Source: Phymatolithon calcareum (taxonomy: Eukaryota > Rhodophyta > Florideophyceae > Hapalidiales). Taken from it: 64,000 nt of DNA. The stretch's first letter is position 1. Each line of letters opens with the position of its first letter. The stretch spans positions 2,294,001 through 2,358,000 of the forward strand of contig OZ345374.1 in the NCBI GenBank assembly GCA_977006965.1, read 5' to 3'. The position numbers and the translations under genes are program-made. Below the pieces are notes generated by a model. That model ran no database searches, was not told the origin of the DNA, and saw nothing but the letters and a program-made list of their open reading frames with translations. Positions 10,641-21,134 of the stretch are shown one piece after another.

Positions 10641-11259
10641 GTAGCAATCTTCCAGTGCTTTACGAAGAACTTAACCTGTGGTCTTAACGTAGGTACTTAG
10701 TCATAGCTGGACGGTTTGGTAATACATGTCCGAGAAAACCAAAGCACAAAATCCGAATGAGACGGGAAGAGTATAGTCATCTATAAAATATATTTGACTC
10801 TCTTCTATAGTGCCAATACCAGATATGGTACCATTGCCGCACCTTCTGAGACTCCACCATCAAGAAATATCGCCTTACAGCAAACTGAACAATATTACTC
10901 TTCTCTATGATGATACAAGCTCCCCTTATAGCCGTTGGAAAGTGAGAGAATGTGTTGCAATGCGGTTTAGAGATTCGGTTACCCAAGTACGATAGCGTTA
11001 CGTAAGAACTCTATCTTGTGAGAATCTCCACGGTGAGACTGAGGAACTCGAGGAGAAACATTTGTTATCGGTTTCTAAAGTTTCTCAAGTGATTCTGACT
11101 CACCGAGCCCGACTCGCACGACGTTGTTGAGAGGCTCACAAGAAAGTTAGTTCTTCACGAAGTTTGGACTGTAATCACTGGGAGTGAAATGATAAACAAT
11201 GCGTTTTTCTTGAGAATCGGTGATCACTCGCCATGCGACGATGAGATGTTTCAGTCTAA
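10641..11259. other. No gene recognised; target region of the gypsy element
   Basis: AT-rich unique-looking sequence with no supported gene. The last five bases before the LTR (11260-11264, GATAC) are the left target-site duplication. Confidence 0.4.
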
Positions 11260-11264
11260 GATAC

Positions 11265-11919
11265 TGTGGTGCATGGCACCTGGGACGGGATTTCTGGACA
11301 CAATCTGATTGGCCGGGCTCTTGTTTGCTCCTGGAAGCGGCCCCTGTGGGGGTATCATACCCTTTCCCAATTTGGGGTTAGCCCATATTGATAGGGTAGT
11401 ATTGTGCGTATACTTTGGGTTTGCAGTATGATAGTGTTAGTGATCGTACCTAATTTTTCGGCATTACAGTGCCGCCCGAGGGGAATACATCCTGGACGGA
11501 GCGGCGCTCTTAGGTAAAGGAAGAACCAAGTTGGACCGTAGTCATCTTGCCTTGGACTTTCCCCACATTGGGATATCCCTTGCAGGTTCATCGACTCTGG
11601 TCCCGTGTCCCCGGGTTTGCGCCTACGCTTCCTTAAGCGTGCGCCTCCCCGGATCGGGCTCGTATACTTCACCCCCCCTCGCTCCTCACCTCGAGGCACC
11701 CCTCTCATCTCGTCGTTCCCATCTCGGGGTCTCGGCCAAGTGATCCCCGACCAGTGGGGCTGACTGCCCCCACACTGGGAAGCTTGCATCCTAGGCACTC
11801 CCGCGCCAGAGCGGGCCCCCGACTCCTTACCCCTATTCTCTGCTCTGCCACGCTACCATCCCTGTGTTTGGGGTTTGTTCGATACCCCGTCCTCGGGCCC
11901 TGCTCTTCGTTGCGCTACA
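11265..11919 (+). repeat. Left (5') LTR
   Basis: 655 bp, begins TGTGGTGCAT and ends GCGCTACA. Differs from the right LTR at seven positions by my count. A 147-codon open frame on its minus strand is shared by the right LTR simply because the LTRs are duplicates. Confidence 0.95.
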
Positions 11920-11920
11920 T

Positions 11921-11935
11921 TGGTCTCCCGACCTA
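11921..11935 (+). promoter_or_regulatory. Putative tRNA primer-binding site
   Basis: TGGTCTCCCGACC starts one base after the LTR end. It begins with the TGG expected to pair with a tRNA CCA end. I cannot name the tRNA. Confidence 0.5.
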
Positions 11936-12183
11936 GAAACGCAAGCTTTGCTCCGGGGATCACTTCTCCATCCTACTCACCTGGAGATCTCGCATTCCGC
12001 ACGAGACCTGCAAGGCAATCACTCCGAAATCAGCCAGCCGCAGTCCGGGACTTTTCACCTCATCCCGCGAACCTGGGCCCTCTCCTGACCTTTCTTTTTA
12101 TCCACTCTCATTCCCCTCTTCTCCAAGATCGCTTTCCGCCGCGATCCAGATTACGTACAACCGTACTCTCAACCGACGCCGAC

Positions 12184-14245
12184 ATGTCCAACCGAGAGGG
12201 CCAAGACTCGATACCCCCAACGGGGGATGAGGATCGCGAATCCGCGGGACCACGCCGTTCGACTCGACGCAACCGCTTCCGGGGTGATCTTTCCGAGTCC
12301 CGGTCAACGGGAGCAATTAGTAGCGGGCCAGCACGCCCTCGCCGTTCGGTGAGCACCATCGCCCACCTTAACGACATTCCCGGCGTCTGCAGGTCCGAGT
12401 ATCAAGCCCTACGTATCAACGAGCCGCCGATCTCCGACAGCGTCCGGGACGATCTACGGGCCCTGCGCGAGCAGATCGAAGCCCTTCGCTTGGACGCGGC
12501 GCCCAAATTCCACAAAAGGGAAGCGGAAATGGACAAGTCGAGGCAACCACCACCGGCTGTTCTCCCCGTGAATGTCGCTGCACCGTCAGCCCCCAAAGGG
12601 GAAGAAGATCTCTCCGCACTGCGAGGAGTTCTGGAACGCCTGGCGGCCCCCACCGCCTCTCAGGACAAGTCCAACCGCCGTCCACGACGACGGGCCCGGG
12701 AGCGGGACAGTCCCGTCCGGTTCCTCAGGGGCCGGGAGCGCCGCGCCAGCCGGAAGCACCGGAGCCGCCGTCATACTTCCGATCCTGACGACTCCCCTTC
12801 AGACCCGTCCTCGGGAAGCGACTCGGACAGACGTCCGCGTTCCCGCAGTAGGGGCCGCCGCCGCAGACGGTCACGGTCCCCCAGCGAAGGCAGCCGCTCC
12901 GACGACTCGTACGCGTTCGACCGCTCCTACTCTCCGCGCCGGACGGACCAAAGGAGCGGGGTTTTCGTACGCCAGAAAGGACCGCCGGTCCGGGGAATAC
13001 GCACGGTCCAGCCTACAAATTCAGAATTCCGACGCCTGGTTTCCTACCGTTACTATCGACTGCGAAACCGTCGTGGCGGGAGCCTGAGGAATGAGCTTTA
13101 CTCGGTACGAAAGAACCTCCGCTACCTCCAGATGGGCCTTGGCACCCTGGAGTTCGACGGGGGGGGACCCGATGCTTATCCTCGATTTTCTCTCCCAGTT
13201 CGTGGGACAGGCCGAGCAGCTGAATCTGTCGGAGGATGAGGCCTTCATTTGCCTTCCGAACTTCCTCAAGGGATCTGCTCTTCACCTATTCAAGGCGGCC
13301 CGGAGCACCCAAGCGGGGATTCACGGAGTCACTTCCTGGCCTACAGCAGTCAACTACCTGTTACGGGCCTACGCGACGGACGAACACATTCAACGGGCTG
13401 TGGCGGATTTTCAGGCCACCGTACAAAAGCCCGGTGAACAGGAGGCGGAATACTCGGCACGCCTGGCGCTCGCCCACGCGCGCTGTGGAAACTACCTCCG
13501 CTCTCGGGATTTTATTACCCGGTTCATAGAGGGCCTGGATGAGCGTACACGTGCCGCGGTCCACCGCTATAGGGGAAGCAACGCGCGTGCGGACCTCTTG
13601 GACGTGTTGGAATTCGCGAAAGCGGAAGGTAAGATCGCACGCGCCCGGCAAGGGAAGAGGGCTCCGGATATCCTCTCGAACAGAGAACGCAGCTCCCGCA
13701 CGAGCGGGCAGGTACACTGGCTCGACGAGGCCGAAGATTGGGACGCTCTTCAGTGCTGGGATGATGGCGCGTCCTCCCCAGCCATTCCCCCGTCCCCCAT
13801 TTCGGGGGTGGGCTCCTCCGATATGTCTATTTTAGCGGTTTCCGGGAACCACAGAGTCGTTCCACCTCTACCACGAGGCCGCCAGCCACCGCAAGGGCCC
13901 GGATGGGTAAATATTCCCCTACGCGGCGCCCCACGCGGAGGGGAATCCCGCAGGGCAGCCCTGATCTGCTACCGCTGCTACAGCCCGGGTCATACCGCCC
14001 CGAACTGCACGGAGGACCTGACCACCCAGGCAGCCAGGGTGATCGCAAATTTTGAAAAACTCCCTCTGGCGCAGAAGGCCAGGATCCCTCACCTCGTTTA
14101 CTACGAGCTTAAAGGCTGGCTCACCCCAGAGACGGGTCCCATTCCAGGAGCAATCCCATGCCCGCTTCCTCCGGTTGGAGTGCCCCCGCCAGCACCCATC
14201 CCGGCCCCGGTCGTCTTGCAGCGCCGCCCCGCGGGAAAAGAGTAG
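12184..14245 (+). CDS. gag: Gag polyprotein (one frameshift)
   Basis: Capsid-nucleocapsid protein of the retrotransposon. The ATG at 12184 follows a leader of about 260 bases. The N-terminal third is Arg/Ser-rich and disordered (runs like RSRSRGRRRRRSRSPSEGS). The middle part (from about 13165) has the retrotransposon gag capsid pattern (LSEDEAFICLPNFLKGSALHLF). The C-terminal part has a zinc knuckle CYRCYSPGHTAPNC (CX2CX4HX4C) at about 13967-14008. The frame shifts at a run of eight G (13159-13166): upstream and downstream parts match Gag in different frames, and seven G would keep one frame. This may be a real mutation or a homopolymer sequencing error. Gag ends at TAG 14243-14245, inside the frameshift signal to pol. 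Packages element RNA in cytoplasmic particles. Confidence 0.88.
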
Positions 14246-14274
14246 GGGGGGCGGCGGTGGCTAGCCGCTCCCCC
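14233..14274 (+). promoter_or_regulatory. -1 ribosomal frameshift signal (gag to pol)
   Basis: A canonical slippery heptamer GGGAAAA (14233-14239), phased G GGA AAA in the gag frame, lies one codon before the gag stop. After a 5-base spacer, 14245-14254 can pair with 14265-14274 in a 10-bp stem with one G-U pair and a 10-base loop. Slipping back one base enters the pol frame, which is open from here to 18663. All three parts of a classical -1 signal are present. Confidence 0.85.
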
Positions 14275-17200
14275 ACAAAATCGCCCCAGCCTCCGGATTG
14301 TGACGTTCCCTCGTCATGGATCCCCGCGACCGGGGATACCCATCGGATCCCTGCGGCGGCTGTGGGCCTCTCGAGCCCTCAAGGGATCGCAGCCGCTGCC
14401 GTAGCAGAACCATTTCCGCCCGGTATCCACCTGTCTTCCCTGAGCGATCTCCCTTCCGGTTCGCTGGACGGGGCCGACAGCCCGTTTGTCGGGGAGGTTT
14501 GCGTCCTAACATCGCACAACTACAAGGTGCATGCCGACTTCTCTCTAACCCCTTCCCTACTTCTGAGCGCGACGGCAGTTTCTGACACGGGCGCCGGACC
14601 CAACTGTGTCCGTACGTCAGCCCTCCCCAGGGGCTGGGAGTCCCACCTACGCGCGGGCCCAACCCCGTGCGTCCGTGATGCCAACCGTAATCCTATGCGC
14701 ACGTTGGGCGTAATCGCGCTGTTCGTCCGCCTGGGCGGCATGCTGGTGAAGGCCGACTTCCTCGTATGCGACGGACTATCGGTCCCCTTCCTCCTCGGGG
14801 CTTCATTCATCGATCGTTTCGTGCGCAATATCCACGTCGAGGACCGCCGAATATATTTGCGAGATGGATCCTCCACTCCGATTCGTCGGCGATGGACCGA
14901 TACCCCCAAGAAGGGGAACGATGCTCCACCGGAGCCCCCAGCGAAGCCCAAAGCCTTGATATCGAACAAGGTCCGGGTTTCCCAGCAGACCACGCTGCCG
15001 CCGTTCACCCAGTCCTGGGTCATGGTCAAGTCCCTGAAATCCGGCCTCCTTCTTGTCGAGCCCCACCACCAGCGGTACCTTCAGTCCGGGATTGTCGCCG
15101 CGAACGGAATCGTTCAGGTCACAGAGGGGCGTCCCTTCCACATCCTCGTGGCCAACATGGGCAAACCGCCCCGGACCCTGCCCAAGGGGATGGTAATCGC
15201 CCACTTGGTCCCACATCCCACCAAGGTGGCCCCCACGTCGCTGACGGTGCTAGACGTTCTGGGAATGGAGACCATCGACGACTGGGCGGCCGGAGCGCCC
15301 CTAATCCCTGACTGGGACGCGACCGGTCTGCCGCCGGCGAACGCGGTTTGCGCAGCCGACCTGCGAAAGTTCACCGATTTACGACCCGACCGGGGGGAGC
15401 AGGAATCACAGCCAGAAGTCTCCTCGGTGGAGGACCTCGATTTCGACCATATCCCGAGCGAGTTCCGTGAAAAGGTACGAGCGATGTTACGCAAGCACTC
15501 CCGAATGTGGGACGGTACTCTGGGCGAAATAGGCGTCAAAACGCACCGGATCGAGCTGCAACCCGGCGCGCGGCCGGTACGCCTACCCCCGTATAGGGCC
15601 GGCCCGAAGGCGCGTGAGGTAGAAGAGGCAGAATTGCGACGGATGCTTGCGGCTGGAGTAATACGCCCGCCGAAATCGGAATGGGACTCACCCGTGGTTC
15701 TCGCCCCTAAATCGGATGGGACAATGCGTTTTTGTATCGACTACAGGCGCCAAAATTCCCTGACGAAAAGGGACCCGTACCCGATTCCGCGAATGGACGA
15801 ATGTATCGACTCCCTGGGGGACGCCCGTATTTTCACAACTTTGGACGCAGACTGCGGCTACTGGCAAGTACCCGTAGCCGACGAAGACGTCGAAAAAACA
15901 GCCTTCGCCTGCCATTCGGGACTCTACGAACATACCCGCATGCCATTCGGGCTTACAAACGCTCCCGCCACTTTCCAACGAGCCCTAGACATGGTCCTCG
16001 CGTCGGTCAAGTGGAAAACATGCTTGGTATACCTGGACGACGTGATCATATTTTCCCAGACGTGGGCTGAGCACCTGGGGCACGTAGACGAGGTATTATC
16101 CGCCCTCCGTGATGCGGAAGTGACGCTGAAGCTACGGAAGTGCCACTTCTTCACCGACGCGGTGAAGTACCTGGGCCATGTGATCAAGCCCGGCACGCTG
16201 GAGGTCGAAACGGCGGCAATTAAATCTCTGAAAGGGCTCCGACACCCACGGACACCGGGCGAGCTCCGCTCCTTCCTCGGATTATGCAACGTCTACCGCC
16301 GATTTATTCGGGGATATACGCAGATAGCGAGCCCCCTGTACTCCCTACTAAAGGGGGAGGTCCCCAAGGCCCTCCCACCATTGACCTCGAAGCAGAATCA
16401 AGCCTACCGCGCGCTGATCGAGGCCGTCACTAACCCACCGATCCTCGCCCTCCCGCGCGCCGGGTTACCATACTCACTGGACACGGACGCCTGCAACGCC
16501 CAGATTGGTTGCGCCCTGTTTCAGACCCACGAAGACGGGGATCGCCGCCCCCTCGGCTTCTGGTCCCGCACCTTGGCGAAAGCGGAACGGGGCTACTCCG
16601 CCACCGAGAAGGAGTGCCTAGCCCTCGTGTATGGGGTCACCACGTGCCGGCCGTACCTATTCGGTGAGTATTTCACCGTCTATACGGACCATGCGGCTCT
16701 CCGATGGCTAATGGAGATTGTCGATCCGTCCGGCCGCCTTATGGGGTGGCGCCTCCGCCTAGCGGAATTTACTTTCGACGTACGCTACAAGAAGGGTAGC
16801 ATCAACACCCAGGCGGACGCCGTGTCGCGGCTCCCCTCATCAGGGCACACGGTCCAAGACGACGACCTCGACTTACCGTGTTTCGCGGTCGGATATACGC
16901 TCCCTCAGTCAAGACAACCAAAACGATCACCCCGGCTGGCGGGTCAACGCGCAAATCCTGTCCCGAAGGGCGGACGGGAAGTCGACGAAAGTACGCACCC
17001 TCTCCCAGCGGACCCAGAATTCCTGGAGGAGGAGTACTCACAATTAGACGACGCAATAGCTGCCTCCAAGGCCTTCCCAGAAGCACCTCGGGAACCAATC
17101 TCCCTCGAAGATCTGCTCACGGCCCAGTTAGGGGACCCCTTCTGCGCAACAGTCCGGGCGAGCGTCGACTCGGGGGAGCCATCCGCCTTCCGCGAGGATC

Positions 17201-18663
17201 CCGAAACCGGGCTTTTACAGCGCTACCTGAGCGGTAGACCGCAAGCCGTGGTCCCAGCATCACTTCAGCCACGGCTGCTGCACCTCTACCACCATACCCC
17301 GGTAGCGGGACACGTCGGAGGTCGGAAGATGTACGTATCCCTGCGCCGAGATTTTTACTGGCCGGCCATGGCTCCCGCGTGCTACGGCAAGGTCCGCAAC
17401 TGTTCTCCCTGTGCCCGGGAACGGGTGCGCTTGCGCCGGAATATCACGCCCTTCACTCTGTTTCCCGCCACCGCCCCCCTAGAGGATATAGCCATCGACC
17501 TCCTTGGGGAACTCATACGAACCCCGCGGGGGAACCGGTACTTGCTGGTAATTGTCGACCGCTTTTCGAAACTGGTCCGCACAATTCCCCTTAGGGGTAT
17601 TTCCGCATGGGAAGTGGCCAGGGCTTTCGTCAACCACTGGGTCTTTACGTACGGCCCGCCCCGGACGGTACTCGCCGACAACGGGAAACAATTCCAATCG
17701 AAGTTCTTCCTCAACGTCTCCAGGATTCTAGGCATCAAGAACGTCTTCACTACCACGTACCACCCCCAGACCAATGGCCAGACGGAGCGCTTCAACAGAA
17801 CCATACTGGCGGCGCTCCGGGCATACGTCGCCGATCACCCCACGGACTGGGATTTGTATTCCGACTCCATCACATTCGCGTATAACACGCAGGCCCACTC
17901 CTCCACGGGACTTGCCCCATTCGATCTGGTCCTCTCGCGTACTCCCCCTTCGCTGTCCCTCCAAAGGGAATCAGTACCGCACGTCGCACCACGCGCCGCA
18001 CGCGAGAAGTGGACCGCGGACCTCTCCCGCCTGATCGCATCCGCTACGCGATCGCTTTCCGCAGCGCAAACCCGCTACAAACGGGCGTTTGATGCGCGCA
18101 TTCGGAAGACGGCTCATCACCCTCGCGTGGGCGGCCATGTGTTTGTCCGCCGAGATTATGCCTCGCCGGCAGAGGGGCCAAAACACAAGTTGGCCCCCGT
18201 CGCCGATGGGCCCTTCCGTGTCAAGGCGATCGATGACACGACGGTTACTATCTACCGCGGCACGGAAACTGAGCGGCTCTCCCGTTCCCGGGTCGTCCCC
18301 GCCCCCCAACCCCCCCTGGAGGACGGCGAGCCACCCCCCGGTGTCCCGCGGGCCCCTGAGGAGGGGGAGACACCAGCTCGGCTCAATGCGCGACGCCAGG
18401 TCACAAACCAGAGGTACACCCCTCCGGGGGAAGGCCGGGGCCCGCTGCCGGACGAATTTGTAGTCGAACGTCTCATGGACCGCCGGCCCTTGCACGGGGA
18501 CTGCCCATCGAAATGGGAGTACCTAGTCCAATGGTATGGGTACCCGGCATCCCAGTCGACTTGGGAGCCCACCGCGCACATCCCTCGCCACTTCATCGTG
18601 GGGTTGTGCAAACGGAGAAACTTCGCGTTACCTAGCGACCTGGATAACGCCCTCGAAGGGTAA
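14239..18663 (+). CDS. pol: Pol polyprotein: PR-RT-RH-IN-chromodomain
   Basis: Expressed as a Gag-Pol fusion by -1 frameshifting; the frame is open upstream to a first ATG at 14158 and runs to TAA at 18663. Numbering from 14158: protease active site DTGAG at 143-147; reverse transcriptase about 462-740 with FCIDYRRQN and catalytic YLDD at 625-628; RNase H about 770-890 with LDTDAC. The integrase zinc finger uses H1045/H1046, H1052 and C1082-X2-C1085. The integrase core has D1114, D1174 and E1210, spaced D-59-D-35-E, exactly the D,D(35)E rule. A chromodomain lies at about 1432-1490 (VVERLMDRR, YLVQWYGYP, STWEP). In chromoviruses this module is thought to guide integration to histone-H3-methylated chromatin. 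All catalytic residues are present and there is no stop, so this pol looks functional. Confidence 0.96.
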   Translation, partial: RVGGAAVASRSPTKSPQPPDCDVPSSWIPATGDTHRIPAAAVGLSSPQGIAAAAVAEPFPPGIHLSSLSDLPSGSLDGADSPFVGEVCVLTSHNYKVHADFSLTPSLLLSATAVSDTGAGPNCVRTSALPRGWESHLRAGPTPCVRDANRNPMRTLGVIALFVRLGGMLVKADFLVCDGLSVPFLLGASFIDRFVRNIHVEDRRIYLRDGSSTPIRRRWTDTPKKGNDAPPEPPAKPKALISNKVRVSQQTTLPPFTQSWVMVKSLKSGLLLVEPHHQRYLQSGIVAANGIVQVTEGRPFHILVANMGKPPRTLPKGMVIAHLVPHPTKVAPTSLTVLDVLGMETIDDWAAGAPLIPDWDATGLPPANAVCAADLRKFTDLRPDRGEQESQPEVSSVEDLDFDHIPSEFREKVRAMLRKHSRMWDGTLGEIGVKTHRIELQPGARPVRLPPYRAGPKAREVEEAELRRMLAAGVIRPPKSEWDSPVVLAPKSDGTMRFCIDYRRQNSLTKRDPYPIPRMDECIDSLGDARIFTTLDADCGYWQVPVADEDVEKTAFACHSGLYEHTRMPFGLTNAPATFQRALDMVLASVKWKTCLVYLDDVIIFSQTWAEHLGHVDEVLSALRDAEVTLKLRKCHFFTDAVKYLGHVIKPGTLEVETAAIKSLKGLRHPRTPGELRSFLGLCNVYRRFIRGYTQIASPLYSLLKGEVPKALPPLTSKQNQAYRALIEAVTNPPILALPRAGLPYSLDTDACNAQIGCALFQTHEDGDRRPLGFWSRTLAKAERGYSATEKECLALVYGVTTCRPYLFGEYFTVYTDHAALRWLMEIVDPSGRLMGWRLRLAEFTFDVRYKKGSINTQADAVSRLPSSGHTVQDDDLDLPCFAVGYTLPQSRQPKRSPRLAGQRANPVPKGGREVDESTHPLPADPEFLEEEYSQLDDAIAASKAFPEAPREPISLEDLLTAQLGDPFCATVRASVDSGEPSAFREDPETGLLQRYLSGRPQAVVPASLQPRLLHLYHHTPVAGHVGGRKMYVSLRRDFYWPAMAPACYGKVRNCSPCARERVRLRRNITPFTLFPATAPLEDIAIDLLGELIRTPRGNRYLLVIVDRFSKLVRTIPLRGISAWEVARAFVNHWVFTYGPPRTVLADNGKQFQSKFFLNVSRILGIKNVFTTTYHPQTNGQTERFNRTILAALRAYVADHPTDWDLYSDSITFAYNTQAHSSTGLAPFDLVLSRTPPSLSLQRESVPHVAPRAAREKWTADLSRLIASATRSLSAAQTRYKRAFDARIRKTAHHPRVGGHVFVRRDYASPAEGPKHKLAPVADGPFRVKAIDDTTVTIYRGTETERLSRSRVVPAPQPPLEDGEPPPGVPRAPEEGETPARLNARRQVTNQRYTPPGEGRGPLPDEFVVERLMDRRPLHGDCPSKWEYLVQWYGYPASQSTWEPTAHIPRHFIVGLCKRRNFALPSDLDNALEG

Positions 18664-19208
18664 GGGGAGAAGATTGTCCGCAAGTCACACTCAACGTGGG
18701 CCTATCTCTCTGCACACGCTGTCCCGCCAACCCGACGGCCGGGGGAACGTTCACTTTTCGCACCCACGCCGGGCTGAGTCCTATCCCCACGCTAATTACG
18801 CCGCCACACAAAACCCCAGTTTTCCCCACGGGAAGACAACATTTTCGCAGTTCGCCCGGGGCCGTCCCCAGACCTGGGAGACGAATATGGGGCGGCCCTC
18901 TGTCACATCTCCTGGGAGTCCTTCCTACCGTCAGCCACCTCGGACGCATGGAAACAACCGGTCGGCACCAGGGGAGTCTTCTCTCCAGTTCCCCTTCCGG
19001 GCGTCTTCTCTCCGGGGTCACCTCCCCCGAACTCGGGAGCGGTCACGGAGCCACACATGAGTCCTGCACCTTGAGGCTCCACTGGGAAACGCCACCAGAA
19101 GAGATTCTTTACTCACAGGCCGCCACTCCCCACACGAGCACTACACTACTCCCGGCTACCGGGCTGTCCACGGCAAAAAGGGGTACTCCATGGCTAGGGC
19201 CAACCCTT
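18664..19208. other. Non-coding spacer between pol and antisense ORF
   Basis: 545 bp of the retrotransposon between the pol stop and the end of the antisense frame. A plus-strand frame of 180 codons starts at 18696, but it shows only low-complexity Pro/Ser/Thr/His sequence. Probably the convergent 3' ends of the two transcripts. Confidence 0.45.
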
Positions 19209-21134
19209 CTAGTCCTCGGTCGAGCTCCCCCCCTCTGACACGAAACCGAGTACCGGCCGACCGCGCGTAGCGCGAAACCGGGCTCGACGTCGGGCAGCAC
19301 CCTCGTCATCGGGAACCCACCACCGGGGCGTCTGCGTCCCCACCGGTCGCACGAAGCGGCCCACTACAACGGCGTTCACGCGGCGGCGCCGGCGACGCTT
19401 CGTCGCCCGCCCCAGCGGATCGGCCACTGCCGCACCTTCCGGCGCCGCCTTTGCAGCGCGCGTCGCGCCAGCTGCGACCCGAGTTGCGGGATCGTCCCCC
19501 AGTCCCCGTCTCTCCGAACCGGCCACGTCAGCATCCCCAGGCGTGGGAGCGAGAGGCCGCTTAACTCCTCCACAGTGCGATTGCCCTGACGAAACCGGGC
19601 GCGGCGGGGTCGCAACGGGTCGGACTGGCGTACTACGCCTCTCCATCCCCCCCACGGGGCTTTTCGACGCCTCCCGCCGGAGCGGGACCACGTGTTCGGC
19701 CGCTCTCTCAGGGTCGTCCCCGGGCGGGGACGGCATCGGGGCCCGCGGCGGTGAACAGTCTGCAACCCCCACGGGCCCGGCGGCCTCCGGGGGAAGGCCC
19801 GTCGGATCCTCAAAAGGAGTCTCCCAATCCCCGCCCACGGGACGGCCCGCGGGAGCAAGGGGGCGGTTGTCCATACGCCGTTGGCGCTGGTCCTCGCTGA
19901 GGCATTCTCGGCGCCACGGGTCGAATAACACGTAATCCCCTCCGGCACCCACGCGTCCAGGGCAGAACCCGGACGGACGGTCGCGTTCGCGCGTACGCTG
20001 TGAGCCGGGAACGGTGCGCCAGTCCACCCCATCTAAATGGGTTAACAAATCCATCAAGTCGGTTAAGTTGCGCGCCGAGCCCAGGACTGGGATTAGGCTA
20101 CTGCCCAAAAATCGGGCCTGGGTCAAAATCCACGGCGGCACCCACCACAGGCGGAAGTTGGCATAGACGTCCCGCAGCCACACGGCCACGTACATCGCCA
20201 CCCGCTCCGTGCGGAACACGACCCACTCTGGGTTTGACGGCGACGCCAACAGCCGATCCACGCGATAGGTCATCACCGGCGGCATGGCCAGACCGTAGAA
20301 ACCACGGCAGGTCGCCATGTTCTCGCGGAAGAACCCGTCGACCGCGTTGCGCGCCGTCGGGAGGAGGAAGTCCACCTCTTTGTTGTGATAATCAAAGAGA
20401 AACCCCCACGAGTTCATGCGCCAGTTCGCCCACCTCAAGTGTTCGAAATGGTCCCCGCTCGGGGAACTCGCCCGCCGAAACGGGAGGTATCGGAATTCGC
20501 GCGGGAGCCGCGGGCCCAACAGTAGCGCGTCCCCGGACACGGGCGGGCTCGATCCCCACGACCGGGGGCAATGATCCATGAGCAAGGCCAGACGGCGGAC
20601 GTACGCCACTTCACCCGCTGTGCGGTAGAACCAGACCGCCATCCCGTACTCAGCGGGGCTCCCGTACTCGGGGTAGCGAGTGGCCATGTCTCCCCCGAAG
20701 CGGGTACGTCTCACCGCAAGGATGCGGACATAATGGGCATGGGCGCGCTCGGCTGACAAGTGGTTGGCGACGTTCACGTCAGCGTAGTGAACCGCCGCTC
20801 GAGCGGACCATTCCCAGGTACGGGTCGTCGAGATACGGTAACCCCGAAGTCCGGGCAACTCGCCACGGTGGTCGAGGTAGAGCGCCAAGAGACGCTCGTC
20901 CCGATGCAGGTCCGGGTGGTACCACGGTGCGACATGAAGCGCGACCTCATCGCCAAGTATGTTCAGGTCTGCTAACGCCCGAGGACCGGGAAAGGACCGT
21001 CCCTCGGCGTACACCGTGTCACTTTCCGCGTCGAGAAAGGGATCTCCGCCGACCTCCCCCGGCCGCGGGGCATACGGGTCCTCGCCAACGAACTGCCCGA
21101 ACACAGGGGCCGCCGGTTGATAGGGGTCCGTCAT
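19209..21134 (-). CDS. Antisense accessory ORF of the gypsy element
   Basis: A 641-codon minus-strand frame between pol and the 3' LTR. The longest frame starts at 21236; I prefer the ATG at 21134 (MTDPYQPAAPVFGQF). The first 430 residues are globular-looking and rich in Trp, Tyr and Arg (WYHPDLHRDERLLALYLDH, WANWRMNSWGFLFDYHNKE). The last 200 are Pro/Gly/Arg-rich and disordered, with a likely nuclear localisation signal KRRRRRR near residue 590. There is no signal peptide or transmembrane helix, so it is not an envelope protein. I recognise no domain. A frame this long could partly reflect high GC, but here the sense strand has no long frame, which argues for real coding. Additional antisense ORFs in this position are known in some plant Ty3/gypsy lineages of the Tat/Ogre/Retand type; this element is a chromovirus. 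Confidence 0.65.
   Translation of the reverse strand: MTDPYQPAAPVFGQFVGEDPYAPRPGEVGGDPFLDAESDTVYAEGRSFPGPRALADLNILGDEVALHVAPWYHPDLHRDERLLALYLDHRGELPGLRGYRISTTRTWEWSARAAVHYADVNVANHLSAERAHAHYVRILAVRRTRFGGDMATRYPEYGSPAEYGMAVWFYRTAGEVAYVRRLALLMDHCPRSWGSSPPVSGDALLLGPRLPREFRYLPFRRASSPSGDHFEHLRWANWRMNSWGFLFDYHNKEVDFLLPTARNAVDGFFRENMATCRGFYGLAMPPVMTYRVDRLLASPSNPEWVVFRTERVAMYVAVWLRDVYANFRLWWVPPWILTQARFLGSSLIPVLGSARNLTDLMDLLTHLDGVDWRTVPGSQRTRERDRPSGFCPGRVGAGGDYVLFDPWRRECLSEDQRQRRMDNRPLAPAGRPVGGDWETPFEDPTGLPPEAAGPVGVADCSPPRAPMPSPPGDDPERAAEHVVPLRREASKSPVGGMERRSTPVRPVATPPRPVSSGQSHCGGVKRPLAPTPGDADVAGSERRGLGDDPATRVAAGATRAAKAAPEGAAVADPLGRATKRRRRRRVNAVVVGRFVRPVGTQTPRWWVPDDEGAARRRARFRATRGRPVLGFVSEGGSSTED

Noticed and set aside
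11355-11798. 147-codon minus-strand ORF in the left LTR, repeated in the right LTR
   Set aside because: Conserved only because both LTRs were copied from one template recently; no domain, and it lies over LTR regulatory sequence.
12572-13087. 171-codon ORF overlapping gag
   Set aside because: Frame shadow of the Arg/Ser-rich gag region; no independent features.
18696-19238. 180-codon plus-strand ORF after pol
   Set aside because: Low-complexity composition and overlap with the end of the antisense frame; no motif, so left as spacer.
19209-21134. Envelope-like gene in the gypsy element
   Set aside because: No signal peptide, no transmembrane helix, and it is on the opposite strand.
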